Positions 29,681 through 39,438 of a stretch of 64,000 bases of DNA are shown here, one piece after another (the first letter of the stretch is position 1; each line of letters starts with the position of its first letter). Both the position numbers and the translations under genes were made by a program. The DNA lies in assembly GCF_037055275.1 (NCBI RefSeq), contig NZ_CP146343.1:3258501-3322500 (forward strand). Reading direction: 5' to 3'. The notes under the pieces are model-generated. The model searched no databases. It saw only the letters and a program-made list of their open reading frames with translations, and was not told the origin of the DNA. This DNA is from Pseudomonas sp. ML2-2023-3 (GTDB lineage: Bacteria > Pseudomonadota > Gammaproteobacteria > Pseudomonadales > Pseudomonadaceae).

Positions 29681-30382
29681 ATGCCCACTATTTTGCTGGT
29701 CGAAGACGACGCCGCGCTGTCGGAGCTGATTGCCAGCTACCTGGAGCGCAATGGCTATCAGGTCAGCGTGATTGCCCGCGGCGATCAAGTGTGTGACAGA
29801 GCAAGAAGCAACCCTCCGGATCTGGTCATTCTTGACCTGATGTTACCTGGGCTCGATGGGCTGCAAGTCTGCCGCTTGCTGCGAACCGAGTCTGCCAGTC
29901 TGCCGATCCTGATGTTGACAGCCCGCGACGATAGTCATGATCAGGTGCTGGGGCTAGAGATGGGTGCAGATGATTATGTGACAAAACCTTGCGAACCCCG
30001 TGTATTGCTGGCCCGTGTGCGCACGCTTTTGCGTCGCAGCAGCCTGACCGAGCCTCAAATGGCCAGTGACCGCATCACCATTGGCAATCTGTGCATCGAC
30101 TTGTCAGAGCGCACCGTCAATTGGCGCGGACAGATCATCGAGTTGTCCAGTGGTGAGTACAACCTGCTGGTGGTGCTGGCGCGGCATGCCGGTGAAGTGC
30201 TGAGCCGTGATCAGATCCTGCAGCGTCTGCGGGGCATCGAGTTCAACGGCACGGACCGTTCGGTGGATGTGGCGATCTCCAAGTTGCGGCGCAAGTTCGA
30301 TGACTGCGCCGGTGAAGCGCGCAAGATCAAGACCGTGTGGGGCAAGGGCTACCTGTTCAGCCGCTCGGAATGGGAATGCTGA
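29681..30382 (+). CDS. OmpR-family response regulator (RstA-like)
   Basis: A 233-residue regulator. The receiver domain has the acidic pair at residues 9-10, the phospho-acceptor Asp52 (VILDLMLPG) and Lys in YVTKPCEP. The winged-helix DNA-binding domain occupies about 135-230 (ELSSGEYNLL and RSVDVAISKLRRKF). The ATG at 29681 was preferred to a TTG six bases upstream. The sensor kinase gene follows after 4 bp. Divergent placement beside the RND genes suggests it controls them. Confidence 0.94.
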   Translation: MPTILLVEDDAALSELIASYLERNGYQVSVIARGDQVCDRARSNPPDLVILDLMLPGLDGLQVCRLLRTESASLPILMLTARDDSHDQVLGLEMGADDYVTKPCEPRVLLARVRTLLRRSSLTEPQMASDRITIGNLCIDLSERTVNWRGQIIELSSGEYNLLVVLARHAGEVLSRDQILQRLRGIEFNGTDRSVDVAISKLRRKFDDCAGEARKIKTVWGKGYLFSRSEWEC

Positions 30383-30386
30383 ACCC

Positions 30387-31682
30387 ATGTTGAAGATTCT
30401 GATACGCCTGTACCTGGTGACCATCGTGACGTTCGCCCTGGCCAGTTACCTGGTGCCCGGGGGGATCGTGTCGCTGTTTCATGATCGCTTCATGAACTAC
30501 AACGTCGATATGTCGCGGGGCATGCAGACCCTGCTGGTCAAACAGTTCCATCATCTGCCCCCAGAGCAATGGCCAGCCCTTGCCCGCGAACTTGACGCGC
30601 AGTTTGAGCCGATGAAGGTCAATCTGCTGCCCATTACGGATGCCAAGTTCAGCGCCCAGGAGCAACGCCAATTGCAGCAAGGCAAGGGCGTGTTGCGCAT
30701 CGGCGATTGGGGCTGGCGCACGCTGGTGGTTTCTCCGCTGGACGAACAACTGGCGATTGAATGGGTGATGCCTCCGGACCCCTTCGACATGAGTGTGTTG
30801 TATTGGAGTATCAACGTCCTGATTGGCGCAGCATTGCTGGGCGGCCTGCTGTTGTGGCTGCGCCCGCACTGGCGTGATCTGGAGCGCCTCAAACTCACGG
30901 CGGAGCGTATCGGTCAGGGGCAACTGAGCGAGCGTACGCAGATATCCCAACGCTCGAACATTCATGGCCTGGCCACGGTATTCGATGCAATGGCCCAGGA
31001 TGTCGAGCACCTGCTCAATCAGCAGCGCGACTTGTTGAACGCGGTGTCCCATGAATTGCGCACGCCCTTGACCCGCCTGGACTTTGGCCTGGCGCTGGTG
31101 CTGTGTGACGACTTGCCGGATGGCAGTCGCGAGCGCTTGCAAGTGTTGGTGGGGCATATTCGCGAATTGGATGAGCTGGTACTGGAACTGCTGTCTTTCA
31201 GCCGCCTGCAAAACCCTGCATTGGTTCCAGAGAGGGTGGAGGTGTCGCTCGATGAGTTTATCGACAGCATCCTTGGCAGCTTCGATGAAGAGCTGGAGGC
31301 CCCCGATATTGTGCTGGACGTGCTGTTGCAAGGCGCCCAGGAACGCTTCGCCCTTGATCCGCGCCTGACTGCGCGGGCCCTGCAAAATCTGCTGCGCAAT
31401 GCCATGCGTTACTGCGACAGGCGAATTCAGGTGGGCGTGAATGTCACCTCCCAGGGCTGTGAACTGTGGGTAGATGACGATGGCATCGGAATTCCCGAGC
31501 AAGAACGGGAAAGGATCTTTGAGCCGTTCTATCGCCTGGATCGCAGCCGGGACCGGGCTACCGGCGGCTTCGGCCTGGGGCTGGCGATCAGTCGGCGTGC
31601 CCTGCAAGCCCAGGGTGGCACGCTGAGCGTGGAGCAATCGCCTATGGGCGGTGCTCGCTTCAAGCTCTGGTTACCGGCTTGA
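30387..31682 (+). CDS. Sensor histidine kinase (RstB-like)
   Basis: A 431-residue kinase with a helix at residues 5-25, a periplasmic domain of about 115 residues, a second helix at 140-158 and a HAMP domain. HisKA has His222 in AVSHELRTPLTR; the ATPase domain shows N (LLRNAMRY), G1 (DDDGIGIP) and G2 (GGFGLGLAISRRAL) boxes. The periplasmic part has the RstB-like look. It probably phosphorylates the regulator encoded just upstream; the signal is unknown. Confidence 0.94.
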   Translation: MLKILIRLYLVTIVTFALASYLVPGGIVSLFHDRFMNYNVDMSRGMQTLLVKQFHHLPPEQWPALARELDAQFEPMKVNLLPITDAKFSAQEQRQLQQGKGVLRIGDWGWRTLVVSPLDEQLAIEWVMPPDPFDMSVLYWSINVLIGAALLGGLLLWLRPHWRDLERLKLTAERIGQGQLSERTQISQRSNIHGLATVFDAMAQDVEHLLNQQRDLLNAVSHELRTPLTRLDFGLALVLCDDLPDGSRERLQVLVGHIRELDELVLELLSFSRLQNPALVPERVEVSLDEFIDSILGSFDEELEAPDIVLDVLLQGAQERFALDPRLTARALQNLLRNAMRYCDRRIQVGVNVTSQGCELWVDDDGIGIPEQERERIFEPFYRLDRSRDRATGGFGLGLAISRRALQAQGGTLSVEQSPMGGARFKLWLPA

Positions 31683-31698
31683 AGCGAGGTGTTACGGC

Positions 31699-32580
31699 TT
31701 AGATGGAGCGGCGCTGGCGGCTCACGTGCTTCAAGCCTTCAATAATCAAGACGACCACCGCGAGCCAGATCGGGCCGTAGGTCAGCCATTGACCCTCTTC
31801 TAGGCTGTCGCCCAGCAACAGGGCCACGGCGACCAGCAGCACAGGCTCGACGTAACTGAGCAGGCCAAACAGGCTGAACGGCAGCAAGCGACTGGCCAGG
31901 ATGTACGAGAACCCTGCGGCCGCACTGATGATGCCCATGAGCGGTACCAGCAGATAAAGCGCCTGGCGCTGTTCGCCAAGGTCGACATGGGGGCCGGCCA
32001 GCACAAACCAGAGGGCTGCCGGGACCATCAACAGCATGTCCAGCCACAGGCCGCCCAGGTTGTCGATGCCGATCTTTTTACGCAATACGAAGTACATCGG
32101 GTAGCCGATGGCCACGACCAGTGTCGTCCAGGAAAACCCGCCCGTGCGATACAACTCATTGGCCACGCCGATCACGGCCAGGGCCGTGGCTATTTTCTGC
32201 AGGTGGGACAAGTGCTCACCGTAGACGATGCGCCCGGTGAGGATCATCGTCAGTGGCAGCAGGAAGTAGCCCAGCGACACATCCAGACCATGCCCGTTGA
32301 GCGGCCCCCACATGAACATCCACAGCTGCAGGCCAACCAGGAAGCTGGTCAGCAGTACGCAAGGAATCAGTAGAGGTTTGTCGCGTAAACGATTGAAAAT
32401 TATAGGAACCCATTTCCAATCGCCGGAGAGGCATATAAACAGGGTCATGAAGGGAAGCGAGATCAGTATTCGCCAGCCGAAGATTTCCTGGCCATCAAGG
32501 GGCCAAAGAACGGAAGTGAAGTAGTACAAGACGCCGAACAGGCAGGAAGCCAAAATCGATAGAACAATACCTTTAGACAC
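31699..32580 (-). CDS. EamA/RarD-like membrane transporter (copy A)
   Basis: A 293-residue DMT-superfamily protein with ten predicted helices, resembling RarD. Start is GTG at 32580 with TTGAGG seven bases ahead. A paralogue at 32901-33785 is very similar along its whole length (for example SKGIVLS, EIFGWR, LDVSLGYFLLPLTM, SYVEPVLLV in both), pointing to tandem duplication. The substrate is unknown; RarD itself is only loosely linked to chloramphenicol sensitivity. Confidence 0.88.
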   Translation of the reverse strand: MSKGIVLSILASCLFGVLYYFTSVLWPLDGQEIFGWRILISLPFMTLFICLSGDWKWVPIIFNRLRDKPLLIPCVLLTSFLVGLQLWMFMWGPLNGHGLDVSLGYFLLPLTMILTGRIVYGEHLSHLQKIATALAVIGVANELYRTGGFSWTTLVVAIGYPMYFVLRKKIGIDNLGGLWLDMLLMVPAALWFVLAGPHVDLGEQRQALYLLVPLMGIISAAAGFSYILASRLLPFSLFGLLSYVEPVLLVAVALLLGDSLEEGQWLTYGPIWLAVVVLIIEGLKHVSRQRRSI

Positions 32581-32900
32581 AACAACCTCAATGGATCTAC
32601 AACGTTACTCGTTTGAGTGGGCACGTAGCTTGAGGCTGTTGGTTGTCGGTGGCAAATGTCTTTTAAACCAATTACTTGGGAGTCATTCTTGTTGAGGCGG
32701 TTCAACTTGTAAAACATCAGGCAAATACTGGGCCAAAGTCGTTTTAAACGAGCGTTCGTGTTGTTGGAAAAACTGATTAACGGTAGCTTGCTATCAAGTC
32801 CTGTGGGGGCGGGCTTGCTCGCGAAAGCATCGCCCCGGTGGTTTTGGCAGGCCGAGTCGCCTGAGCAGAGAGCCAGCCCACCCCCTCGCATTCAACCCGT
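32581..32900. other. Spacer between tandem transporters, with REP and a coding-like remnant
   Basis: It holds a GTAGCTTGAGGCT element (about 32624-32636) also found ahead of copy B (33828-33840), so the duplication seems to include the upstream region. A REP half lies at 32801-32833. On the minus strand 32790-32683 reads as 35 protein-like codons ending QYLPDVLQVEPPQQE and a stop, with no start codon; this may be the tail of a lost gene. Confidence 0.5.
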
Positions 32901-33785
32901 TTACATGGATCGGCGTTGACGCACCAGGTGCTTGAATCCTTCGAACATCAACACCCCCACGGCCAGCCAGATCGGCAGATAGGTCATCCATTGGCCCGCA
33001 GTAATGCTTTCGCCCAGCAGCAATGCAACCAGCACCAGCAACACCGGTTCGACATAGCTGAGCAAACCGAAGAGGCTGAACGCCAGCATCCGGCTGGCCA
33101 GGATGTAACTGATCAGCGCCAGGGCACTGATGCCCCCCAGGATTGGAATCAGCGCGTACAGGGCAGGGCGATGGCTGGCCACCTCAAACCCTTGCTCACC
33201 ACTTTGTACAAACCACCACGCCACAGGTATCAGCAGCAGCATGTCAGCCCACAGGCCGCCGAGGTTGTCGGTGCCTGCGCGCTTGCGCAGCACGAAGTAC
33301 AAGGGGTAACCAATGGCCACCACCAGAGTGGTCCAGGAGAACCCGCCCACGCGGTACACCTCGTTGGCGACCCCGAGGGTTGCCAGTGCGGCGGCGATTT
33401 TCTGCAGATGGGACAGTTGCTCGCCATACACCAGGCGACCGGTCAGAAGCATGGTCAGCGGCAGCAGGAAATAACCCAGCGATACGTCAAGGCTGTGGCC
33501 ATTGAGCGGCGCCCACAGAAACAGCCAGAGCTGAACGCCCACCAGTGCACTGGACGCGACGAGCACGGCGAAGAACTTCGGTTGCTGACGCAGCCGCGAG
33601 AAAATCACCGGCACCAGCCGCCAGTCACCGGAAAAGCACATGAACAGCGTCATGCAGGGCAGGGTCAGGAGCATCCGCCAGCCGAAGATTTCAGCTCCGC
33701 TCAAGGGCCAGAGCAGGGATGTGAAGTAATACATGACACCGAACAGGCTCGATGCCAGAACAGACAGAACAATACCTTTGGACAC
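32901..33785 (-). CDS. EamA/RarD-like membrane transporter (copy B)
   Basis: A 294-residue paralogue of copy A with the same ten-helix DMT layout. The start is again GTG (33785), preceded by GAGGCTGTT, exactly as in copy A; an ATG further upstream adds residues unlike the family. Most differences fall in the loops (for example QSGEQGFEVASHRPAL near residue 205). Substrate unknown. Confidence 0.88.
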   Translation of the reverse strand: MSKGIVLSVLASSLFGVMYYFTSLLWPLSGAEIFGWRMLLTLPCMTLFMCFSGDWRLVPVIFSRLRQQPKFFAVLVASSALVGVQLWLFLWAPLNGHSLDVSLGYFLLPLTMLLTGRLVYGEQLSHLQKIAAALATLGVANEVYRVGGFSWTTLVVAIGYPLYFVLRKRAGTDNLGGLWADMLLLIPVAWWFVQSGEQGFEVASHRPALYALIPILGGISALALISYILASRMLAFSLFGLLSYVEPVLLVLVALLLGESITAGQWMTYLPIWLAVGVLMFEGFKHLVRQRRSM

Positions 33786-33875
33786 AACAGCCTCGTTGAA
33801 ACACGCATTTTGATTATTAGAAGTGCGTAGCTTGAGGCTCTGTGAGCTGTAGGGCAAATCCTTGATTATGAATGT

Positions 33876-34052
33876 CTGTGGGAGCAGGCACTGGGGTCAG
33901 TCAGGCAAACCGCAGGGATGCAGCTCCCACAGGTTTGGTGATGCCTATGATGGCAAGGTCAATGTGGGAGCGGGCTTGCTCGCGAAGCAGGCAACCCGGT
34001 TTCAGAGTCAAACCGCAGCGCTACCATCGCGGGCAAGCCCGGCTCCCACAGG
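33876..34052. repeat. Cluster of four REP units
   Basis: CTGTGGGAGC (33876-33885) faces GCTCCCACAG (33923-33932), and TGTGGGAGCGGGCTTGCTCG (33964-33983) faces CGCGGGCAAGCCCGGCTCCC further on (34028-34047). The two pairs form two REP dimers between the divergent and convergent neighbours. Confidence 0.88.
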
Positions 34053-34062
34053 CTGTGCCTGA

Positions 34063-35379
34063 TTATGGGGTTTTAATGCCCCGGGTCATGCGCAGTGCCA
34101 GCAGGCTGCCGCCCACAATCACCGCGGCCAGGAAGTACAGGGCCGCGTCCGTGGAGCCGGTGGCGTCTTTTACGAAGCCCACCAGGTACGGGCTAAGGAA
34201 ACCGGCCATTTGCCCCATCGAGTTGATCAGTGCCAGGCCACCAGCGGCCGCACCCGCGCTGAGCATCGCAGTAGGTACTGGCCAGAACATCGGCAAGCCG
34301 GTCAGTGCGCCCATGGTCGCAATGGTCAGGCCCAGAATCGCAATGGCCGGGTGCGCGGCAAAATTCACCGCGATCACCAGACCCACCGCGCCCATCAGCA
34401 TCGGTACCACCAGATGCCAGCGGCGCTCCTTGTGCAAGTCCGCCGAGCGGCCCACCAGCAGCATGAACACAGCCGCCAGCAGATAAGGAATCGCGCTGAT
34501 CCAGCCGATCACCAGGGTATCGCTGAAGCCCAGGCTCTTGATGATCGACGGCAACCAGAAGTTGATGGCGTACACGCCGCTCTGGATGCAGAAGTAAATC
34601 AGGCCGAAAGCCCAGATGGCCGGGTTTTTGAACACTGCCGACAGCGAATCGGTGGCCGATGAAGCGGGTTTGCTGGCGGCATCCAGGCGATGGTCCGCTT
34701 CCAGTACCGCTCGCTCATGGGCACCCAGCCATTTAGCGTTGGCAAAGCTGTCACTGAGCAAGAAAATGGCCAGTGCGCCCAGCACGACGGTGGGAATGCC
34801 TTGCAGCAGGAACATCCACTGCCATCCGGCAAGGCCGCCCTGGCCTGCAGCGAAGTGGCTGAGAATCCAGCCGGAGAATGGCCCGCCAATCAGACCCGAT
34901 ACAGGGATGGCGCACATGAACAGGGCCATGATCCGGCCCCGGCGAAAGCTGGGGAACCACTGCGAGAGGTACAGCACCACACCCGGAAAGAAGCCCGCTT
35001 CAGCGGCACCGGTCAGCAGGCGCAGGGTGTAGAACCCGGTAGGTGTGGTGACAAACATCAGGCAGGTCGACAGGGTCCCCCAACTGATCATCATCACGGC
35101 GATCCAGCGCCGGGGGCCGAATCTGGTCAAGGCCAGGTTGCTGGGTACGCCGCACAGCACGTAGCCGATGAAGAAAATACCGGCACCCAGGCCGTACACG
35201 GTTTCGCTGAACTTGAGTGCGTCGAGCATCTGCAGTTTGGCAAAGCCAACGTTTACCCGGTCCAGGTAATTGAACAGATAGCAGATAAAAATGAAGGGGA
35301 TCAAACGCAGGGTGATGCGCTTGTAGATGGCGTTTTTATCGTCATCGCTGATCGGCGATGCGGGGGCGCTCTGTGACAT
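34063..35379 (-). CDS. MFS transporter, anion:cation symporter family (GudP/GarP-like)
   Basis: A 438-residue twelve-helix transporter. NYLDRVNVGFAKLQM in the first periplasmic loop and RLLTGAAEAGFFPGVV are hallmarks of the ACS family that carries tartrate, galactonate, glucarate and similar acids. AGAGAGACATAAG lies before the ATG at 35379. Its neighbours CdaR and glycerate kinase, divergently transcribed, point to glycerate or a sugar diacid as substrate. Confidence 0.9.
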   Translation of the reverse strand: MSQSAPASPISDDDKNAIYKRITLRLIPFIFICYLFNYLDRVNVGFAKLQMLDALKFSETVYGLGAGIFFIGYVLCGVPSNLALTRFGPRRWIAVMMISWGTLSTCLMFVTTPTGFYTLRLLTGAAEAGFFPGVVLYLSQWFPSFRRGRIMALFMCAIPVSGLIGGPFSGWILSHFAAGQGGLAGWQWMFLLQGIPTVVLGALAIFLLSDSFANAKWLGAHERAVLEADHRLDAASKPASSATDSLSAVFKNPAIWAFGLIYFCIQSGVYAINFWLPSIIKSLGFSDTLVIGWISAIPYLLAAVFMLLVGRSADLHKERRWHLVVPMLMGAVGLVIAVNFAAHPAIAILGLTIATMGALTGLPMFWPVPTAMLSAGAAAGGLALINSMGQMAGFLSPYLVGFVKDATGSTDAALYFLAAVIVGGSLLALRMTRGIKTP

Positions 35380-35537
35380 CTTATGTCTCTCTTTATTATG
35401 TTTTTTCACGATCCAGGGGTAACGTTGACCGCAGCTTGAGTCTCGGTCACCACAACGCCGCTGTCTTTGTGCTGTCGCACAGCATTTTGCCGAGTCGCCT
35501 GTGCCCGTGAACAAATGTATCCAAGGATTGTCACCCT

Positions 35538-36635
35538 ATGTTTGAACTGGACCATGATTTGGCGCAGGACATCGTGGATCGCGCGATGGCCATCTTGCCG
35601 TACAACGTAAACGTGATGGACAGCCAGGGCCTGATCCTGGGCAGTGGTGAGCCTGAGCGTATCAACACCCGGCACGAAGGGGCGCAATTAGTGCTGGCCA
35701 ATGGACGGGTGGTGGAAATCGATGCCCAGGCCGCCAAATGCCTGAAAGGCGTGCAGCCGGGTATCAACTTGCCATTGTTGCTCGATCAACGACTGATCGG
35801 TGTGCTGGGCTTGACGGGCGAGCCCGAGTTGCTGCGTACCTACGCCGAACTGGTACGCATGACCGCCGAGATGCTGGTGGGCCAGCGTTACCAGCAGGCG
35901 GAACAACAATGGCGGCGCCAACGCTGTGACGATCTGGTGGCTTTGCTGCTTAGTGAAGGGGGCGACTCGCCGCGACTGATCGACGAGGCCCAGCAATTGG
36001 GCCTCAAGCCCCAGCTGGCACGGATTCCGTATTTGTTTGAGCTGGGCAAGGGGCAGAGTGCAGAGGCCTTGAGTGTATGGCTGCAGTCACGCTACCCGGA
36101 CAGCTGGTGCGTCAGCCCGGCCACGGGCTCGCTGCTGTGGTGCCGGCCGGCCACGACTGCGCTGGATGACATGCGGCTGCTGGAGAAGCTCGACGGCCAG
36201 GGCTGGAAGGTCTTGCGGATTGCCGCAGGCGGGCAGGCTGATGCACTCAAGGGGTTGCGCCGCTGTTATCGACGGGTGGGTGATCTGCTGGCATATGGTC
36301 GCGATGTACTGCCGCAGACCCGCCTGCTGACGCTCAATCGCTACCGGTTGCCAGTGATGCTGTGGCGTCATCGCAATGACGATGCGCTGGAAGAATTGCT
36401 CGGGCCATTGCACAAAGTGGTGGCCAAAGACGCCAACGGCCAACTGATTGCCACGTTGCGCAGCTGGTGTGATCACGATGGCCAGAGTCAGGCCTGTGCC
36501 GACGCCCTGGGGATTCATCGCAACAGCCTGCGCTATCGCATGGAGCGTATCGCCGAACTGAGTGGCGTGGACCCGCTGAGCCTCAATGGCATGCTGGCCC
36601 TGTACCTGGGAGTCCAGCTGCTGGCACAGACGTGA
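35538..36635 (+). CDS. cdaR: Sugar diacid regulator CdaR
   Basis: A 365-residue activator. Residues 1-130 form the diacid-recognition domain (ELDHDLAQDIVDRAMAILPY, NVNVMDSQGLILGSG); the C-terminal PucR-type helix-turn-helix is seen at IHRNSLRYRMERIAELSG. E. coli CdaR senses D-glycerate and switches on glucarate/galactarate genes. It is divergent from the MFS gene and upstream of glycerate kinase, so it probably controls both. Confidence 0.93.
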   Translation: MFELDHDLAQDIVDRAMAILPYNVNVMDSQGLILGSGEPERINTRHEGAQLVLANGRVVEIDAQAAKCLKGVQPGINLPLLLDQRLIGVLGLTGEPELLRTYAELVRMTAEMLVGQRYQQAEQQWRRQRCDDLVALLLSEGGDSPRLIDEAQQLGLKPQLARIPYLFELGKGQSAEALSVWLQSRYPDSWCVSPATGSLLWCRPATTALDDMRLLEKLDGQGWKVLRIAAGGQADALKGLRRCYRRVGDLLAYGRDVLPQTRLLTLNRYRLPVMLWRHRNDDALEELLGPLHKVVAKDANGQLIATLRSWCDHDGQSQACADALGIHRNSLRYRMERIAELSGVDPLSLNGMLALYLGVQLLAQT

Positions 36636-36636
36636 T

Positions 36637-36661
36637 TGTGGGAGCGGGCTTGCTCGCGAGA
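36637..36661. repeat. Single REP unit
   Basis: TGTGGGAGCGGGCTTGCTCG and flanking bases, directly after the cdaR stop. Confidence 0.85.
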
Positions 36662-36785
36662 GCGCCTGCAACAAGGTTCCTTGTCCAAATGAACAACAAA
36701 CCCCTTGAATGCTTGTGCGCCCGACTGGCGTGTTTTGGGCCGGTTGCTGGCAGCATGGAGGGTATAAGAACTGGAGATACGCCCC

Positions 36786-37925
36786 ATGAAAATCGTGATT
36801 GCCCCCGACTCGTTCAAAGACAGCCTGAGCGCCGAAAAAGTCGCCGACGCGATTGCAGCCGGTCTGGCTGACGTATTGCCCCACGCGCATTTGGTCAAGT
36901 GCCCGATGGCCGATGGCGGCGAAGGCACAGTCGAAGCGATTGTCGCCGCAGGCAATGGCCAGTTGCGCAGCAATCATGTGCAAGGCCCGCTGGGCGCACC
37001 GGTCGAGGCCCATTGGGGCTGGCTGCCTGACAGCCACACGGCAATCATCGAGATGGCCGAAGCCAGCGGTTTGCAACTGCTGAAACCGGAACAGCGCAAT
37101 GCCTGCATCACCAGCACCTTCGGCACCGGCGAACTGATCAAGGCCGCGCTGGATGCCGGCGCACGGCGGGTCATCCTGGCCATCGGCGGCAGTGCTACCA
37201 ATGATGCCGGAGCCGGTGCATTGCAGGCGCTGGGCCTGGGCTTGTTCGACGCCCAGGGCAACAGTCTGCCGCGCGGCGGCCTGGCGCTGGCCCATGTGGC
37301 GCGTATCGAGCTGGCAGGCCTGGACCCGCGTCTGGCCGAGGTACGCTTTGAAATTGCCGCTGACGTCAACAACCCGCTGTGTGGCGAGCACGGTGCTTCG
37401 GCAATCTTTGGCCCGCAAAAGGGTGCATCTGCCGAACACGTGCAGTTGCTGGATCAGGCGCTGGGGCATTTTGCCGATCACTGTGCAAAGGTTTTGCCCA
37501 AGGATGTGCGTCAAGAACCAGGCTCGGGTGCAGCCGGGGGGCTGGGGTTTGCTGCCAAGGCGTTCCTCGGCGCGCAGTTTCGTGCAGGGGTTGAAGTGGT
37601 TGCCGAGCTGGTGGGGCTGGCCGAGGCTGTAAAGGGGGCAGACCTGGTGATTACCGGTGAAGGCCGTTTCGATGCCCAGACCCTGCGCGGCAAAACCCCC
37701 TTTGGCGTGGCGAGCATCGCCCGCGCTGAAGGTGTCCCGGTGGTGGTATTGGCAGGCACGTTGGGCGAGGGGTATCAGGCGCTGTACGAGCACGGCATCA
37801 ACGCGGCATTTGCAATTGCCAGCGGCCCGATGACCCTGCAGGACGCCTGCACCCGGGCGGCGCCATTGCTCACTGACCGGGCGCGGGATATTGCGCGGTT
37901 GTTGAGTCTTGCCAAATTTTCATGA
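36786..37925 (+). CDS. Glycerate kinase (GarK/GlxK type)
   Basis: A 379-residue class I glycerate kinase that phosphorylates D-glycerate with ATP, giving 2-phosphoglycerate. The opening MKIVIAPDSFKDSLSAEKVA, the CPMADGGEGTVEAI segment near residue 39, IGGSATNDAGAGAL near 135 and ITGEGRFDAQT near 294 are family marks. It lies 150 bp after cdaR with one REP between them. Confidence 0.95.
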   Translation: MKIVIAPDSFKDSLSAEKVADAIAAGLADVLPHAHLVKCPMADGGEGTVEAIVAAGNGQLRSNHVQGPLGAPVEAHWGWLPDSHTAIIEMAEASGLQLLKPEQRNACITSTFGTGELIKAALDAGARRVILAIGGSATNDAGAGALQALGLGLFDAQGNSLPRGGLALAHVARIELAGLDPRLAEVRFEIAADVNNPLCGEHGASAIFGPQKGASAEHVQLLDQALGHFADHCAKVLPKDVRQEPGSGAAGGLGFAAKAFLGAQFRAGVEVVAELVGLAEAVKGADLVITGEGRFDAQTLRGKTPFGVASIARAEGVPVVVLAGTLGEGYQALYEHGINAAFAIASGPMTLQDACTRAAPLLTDRARDIARLLSLAKFS

Positions 37926-37998
37926 CACATAAAGCGTGATGGAGTGACGGTGCGTCGATTCGGATAACTCGCTCTGCCTGTAAAACCAGGGCGATCTC

Positions 37999-38022
37999 AT
38001 CGCGAGCAAGCCCGCTCCCACA
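37999..38022. repeat. Single REP unit
   Basis: ATCGCGAGCAAGCCCGCTCC and flank, in the 164-bp spacer before pssA. Confidence 0.85.
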
Positions 38023-38089
38023 TTGAGGTTTCATTGCAAACTTTGGTGTAAGCTTTGCGGCTCTTCGCATTCGACCCTTAGCGAGCCCT

Positions 38090-39433
38090 ATGCCGTCGCT
38101 CTTCAAACGCTCTTTGCTGCCTAAACTGCGCAGCTTTCCGTTATCTGCCGATGCTTTCAGTATCCTGCCAAGCGCAGCGGATTTTCGTCGCTGTCTGTTG
38201 GAGCAGATTGCAGGCGCACGCCACCGCATCACGCTGGTGGCCTTGTACCTGCAACAGGATGAGGCCGGGCAGGAAATCATGGACGCCTTGCATGCCGCCA
38301 AAGCGGCGCGTCCCGAACTCGAAATCGCGGTTGTCGTCGACTGGCTGCGTGCCCAGCGCGGGCTGATCGGTGCAGGCAAGCAGCCCGGCAATGCGGCCTG
38401 GTATCAGGCGCAAACCGCATCCCACGCCACCCATGTGCCGATTTATGGTGTGCCGGTCCAGACCCGCGAGCTGTTCGGCGTGCTGCACCTCAAGGGCTTC
38501 ATCGTTGACGACTGTGTGATCTACAGCGGCGCCAGTCTGAATAACGTGTACCTGCACAAACTCGACAAGTACCGCTTTGACCGTTACCACGTGCTGCACA
38601 ACAAGCCGTTGGCCGACACCATGCAGCGCTTTGTCCAGCAGGACCTGATCGAGACCAGGGCGGTCCATCGCCTGGACCTGCCAACACTGCCGACAACCCG
38701 CAGTTTGCGCAGCGCCATCGGTGATTTGCGCAGCCATCTGAAAAAAGCCAGCTACGACACCAGCGCCGGTACAGTCGGCCACTTTGGTCTCTCGGTCAGC
38801 CCGTTGCTGGGCGTGGGCAAGAACAACCCGCTGAGCCGGGTGATTTGTGAACTGATTGCCTGCAGTCAGCAGCAACTGACCATTTGTACGCCGTATTTCA
38901 ACCTGCCGCTGCCTGTGACCCGTGAAATCAATCGGGCCCTGGAGCGTGGGGTGCGGATTGATATCGTGGTGGGCGACAAAACGGCCAACGACTTCTACAT
39001 CCCGCCTAGCGAACCTTTCCGGGTTATCGCGGCGTTGCCGTATCTGTATGAGTTGAGCCTGCGCCGGTTTGCCAAGAGTCATCAGCGCATGATCGACAAC
39101 GGTCTGTTGAATCTGCACTTGTGGCGCGAAGGTGACAACACCTACCACCTCAAGGGCATGTGGGTCGATGATCGCTATACCTTGTTGACCGGCAACAACC
39201 TCAATCCGCGTGCGTTCCGCCTGGACCTGGAAAACGGTTTGCTGATTGATGATCCGCGTCGCGAATTGCTGGAGCCTCGCCGCAAGGAGCTGGACGCCAT
39301 CTTTGCCCATACTCAGCGCATCGATAGCTTCAAGAGCCTGGAAACACTGGCGGATTACCCGCCAGCGGTGGCCAAGTTCTTGCGTCGCGTCAGCCGGGTA
39401 CGGATCGAGCGCTTGCTTTACCGGATTCTCTAA
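38090..39433 (+). CDS. pssA: CDP-diacylglycerol-serine O-phosphatidyltransferase (type I)
   Basis: A 447-residue phospholipase-D-superfamily enzyme that makes phosphatidylserine, the precursor of phosphatidylethanolamine. Both HKD-like motifs are present: HLKGFIVDD near residue 131, followed by SGASLNNVYLH, and HLKGMWVDD near 353, followed by TGNNLNPRAFRLD. This is the soluble, ribosome- or membrane-associated E. coli type, not the integral type II enzyme. Confidence 0.94.
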   Translation: MPSLFKRSLLPKLRSFPLSADAFSILPSAADFRRCLLEQIAGARHRITLVALYLQQDEAGQEIMDALHAAKAARPELEIAVVVDWLRAQRGLIGAGKQPGNAAWYQAQTASHATHVPIYGVPVQTRELFGVLHLKGFIVDDCVIYSGASLNNVYLHKLDKYRFDRYHVLHNKPLADTMQRFVQQDLIETRAVHRLDLPTLPTTRSLRSAIGDLRSHLKKASYDTSAGTVGHFGLSVSPLLGVGKNNPLSRVICELIACSQQQLTICTPYFNLPLPVTREINRALERGVRIDIVVGDKTANDFYIPPSEPFRVIAALPYLYELSLRRFAKSHQRMIDNGLLNLHLWREGDNTYHLKGMWVDDRYTLLTGNNLNPRAFRLDLENGLLIDDPRRELLEPRRKELDAIFAHTQRIDSFKSLETLADYPPAVAKFLRRVSRVRIERLLYRIL

Positions 39434-39438
39434 ATACC

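Noticed and set aside
30357..31637. A 426-codon minus-strand open frame
   Set aside because: Antisense to the histidine kinase, whose H, N and G boxes are intact; composition is not protein-like.
36087..37793. A 568-codon minus-strand open frame
   Set aside because: Antisense to cdaR and glycerate kinase, with no recognisable motif; a GC-rich shadow frame that crosses two real genes.
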